DNA from: JADJLQ01 sp964396995
GTDB lineage: Bacteria; Bacteroidota; Bacteroidia; Chitinophagales; Saprospiraceae
Assembly (NCBI GenBank): GCA_964396995.1
Contig: CAYNIG010000048.1
Span: 1 to 22,316 of the forward strand
DNA: 22,316 bases
Direction: 5' to 3'
Part shown: one piece after another, positions 21,511 to 22,316 of the stretch
Position numbering within the stretch: position 1 is the stretch's first letter
Layout: each line of letters starts with the position of its first letter
Notes under the pieces: model-generated
The model's database searches: none
Told to the model about the DNA's origin: nothing
What the model saw: the letters and a program-made list of their open reading frames with translations, nothing else
Program-made: the position numbers and the translations under genes

Positions 21511-22316
21511 TTAAAGCAATGCGGCCAGCTTATGTAAATCGTCCGATGTATTATACACGTTGGGCGATACTCGGATGGCATCCGATCTATAAGAAACGAA
21601 AACTTTATTTTCAATCAATTTATTCTTCAAGTTACTATCGATTTTATAGTGTGGTCTTAGGCCAAAAAGATGATTTCCACGATAGTCTTCGTCTTCAATC
21701 CAAATATTTTTTTCACTCAAAATGGGAAGTACTGATTTAATCAATTCTCCCGTGTAAGCCTGAATATTGTCTTGACCCCATTCCACCAATTGGGTCAAAG
21801 CGGTTTTAAGCATGGGCGCTTGTATAAATTGTGATTGTTCACCCATGCTGTATCTGGCAGCCCCGGGCTTAAATGATTCTTCGTACTCTGTCAATTTTTC
21901 AAACACTTCGCTATTTACTTTATTGATCCAGTTATGCTCAATAGGATCACCATGATCAAAATATTCACTATAGTATGCCAGGCCGATTGAATACGGTCCC
22001 AGCAGCCATTTGTAACCAGCCACAATAAGTGCATCTGCTTTAAATTGATTTTGATCGAATGGGTACGCACCAATAGATTGTGTACCATCAATGATCATCA
22101 GTGCTCCCACTTTAAGCGTTGCATCACGTATTGCCTGCAGATCAAATCGGGTACCGTCGGCCCAGTGGCAATGTTCCAGCGAAATGACTTTAGCATTTGA
22201 TTGTATGGCTTCCAGTATTTCTTCATTCCATTTTTGTCCCCTGTCAGTTAATGTGTCAGGGGCCTTTATAATCCTTAGTTTTAATCCATTTTCGTCCGCT
22301 ATCTTTTTCCAGATAA
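21511..22316 (-). CDS. Class V aminotransferase (cysteine desulfurase-like fold), 5' end outside window
   Basis: The minus-strand frame is open to the right edge, so at least 268 codons are present and the true N-terminus lies outside; the GTG at 22108-22110 is internal. PLP-fold type I, class V features are visible: VISLEHCHWADGTRFDL (equivalent to the usual VSxxHVxWxDGxxxDL), the cofactor Asp in MIIDGTQSIGAYPFD (codon 22087-22089), and the Schiff-base Lys in VAGYKWLLGPYSIGLAYY (codon 22009-22011). The C-terminal domain ends in SYRSDAIRVSPNVYNTSDDL, which is typical. It resembles the selenocysteine-lyase/isopenicillin-N-epimerase-like branch rather than IscS/SufS, because no active-site cysteine loop is seen before the C-terminus. 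The substrate is not predictable. Confidence 0.92.
   Translation of the reverse strand, partial: IWKKIADENGLKLRIIKAPDTLTDRGQKWNEEILEAIQSNAKVISLEHCHWADGTRFDLQAIRDATLKVGALMIIDGTQSIGAYPFDQNQFKADALIVAGYKWLLGPYSIGLAYYSEYFDHGDPIEHNWINKVNSEVFEKLTEYEESFKPGAARYSMGEQSQFIQAPMLKTALTQLVEWGQDNIQAYTGELIKSVLPILSEKNIWIEDEDYRGNHLFGLRPHYKIDSNLKNKLIENKVFVSYRSDAIRVSPNVYNTSDDLHKLAALL

Overview
This AT-rich window has dense, mostly minus-strand gene content and looks like a chromosomal segment of a Bacteroidota bacterium, most likely of the Saprospiraceae/Chitinophagia-like type. The grounds are one good TAnnTTTG promoter element, few Shine-Dalgarno sequences, a lipoprotein with a Cys-Lys-Lys-Asp-Asp surface-export signal, and a gene set rich in exported sugar enzymes. 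The family-level placement is inference. I see no phage, IS element, CRISPR array, tRNA or rRNA.

Layout. (1) 132-3240: a SAM methyltransferase and a DPM1-type GT2 glycosyltransferase overlap by four bases on the minus strand, and a multi-pass GT-C-like membrane glycosyltransferase diverges from them. Together they suggest lipid-linked sugar transfer for a surface glycan. (2) 3418-4911: an enolase-superfamily enzyme with a twin-arginine motif, closed by a strong terminator. (3) 5010-6785: a UvrD-like SF1 helicase with a C-terminal helix-turn-helix. (4) 6824-9146 (minus): an exported AGE/cellobiose 2-epimerase-like protein followed by a Tat-signal TIM-barrel sugar isomerase. (5) 9230-11625 (minus): a tightly packed trio of ATP-grasp ligase, secreted beta-rich protein and DUF6941 protein. 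(6) 11727-18592 (minus): an exported protein with two alpha/beta-hydrolase domains, an exported GH3 glycosidase, a cytosolic CBM48-esterase and an M17 aminopeptidase. (7) 18944-20335: a vanadium-haloperoxidase/PAP2-type surface lipoprotein whose promoter is overlaid by inverted repeats. (8) 20429-22316 (minus): an Rrf2 regulator with an IscR-like Cys/His set, a small VanZ-like membrane protein, and a class V aminotransferase cut off by the window edge.

Several genes share a theme of sugar or polysaccharide breakdown in the envelope: GH3 glycosidase, tandem esterase, 2-epimerase, Tat isomerase and Tat enolase-family enzyme. They are not one operon and there is no SusC/SusD pair, so this is not a classic PUL. 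The features most worth a second look are the operator-like repeats over the haloperoxidase promoter, a block of competing stem-loops between the tandem esterase and the GH3 gene whose stems pair better in the minus-strand RNA, the two-domain esterase, and the unexplained ATP-grasp trio.
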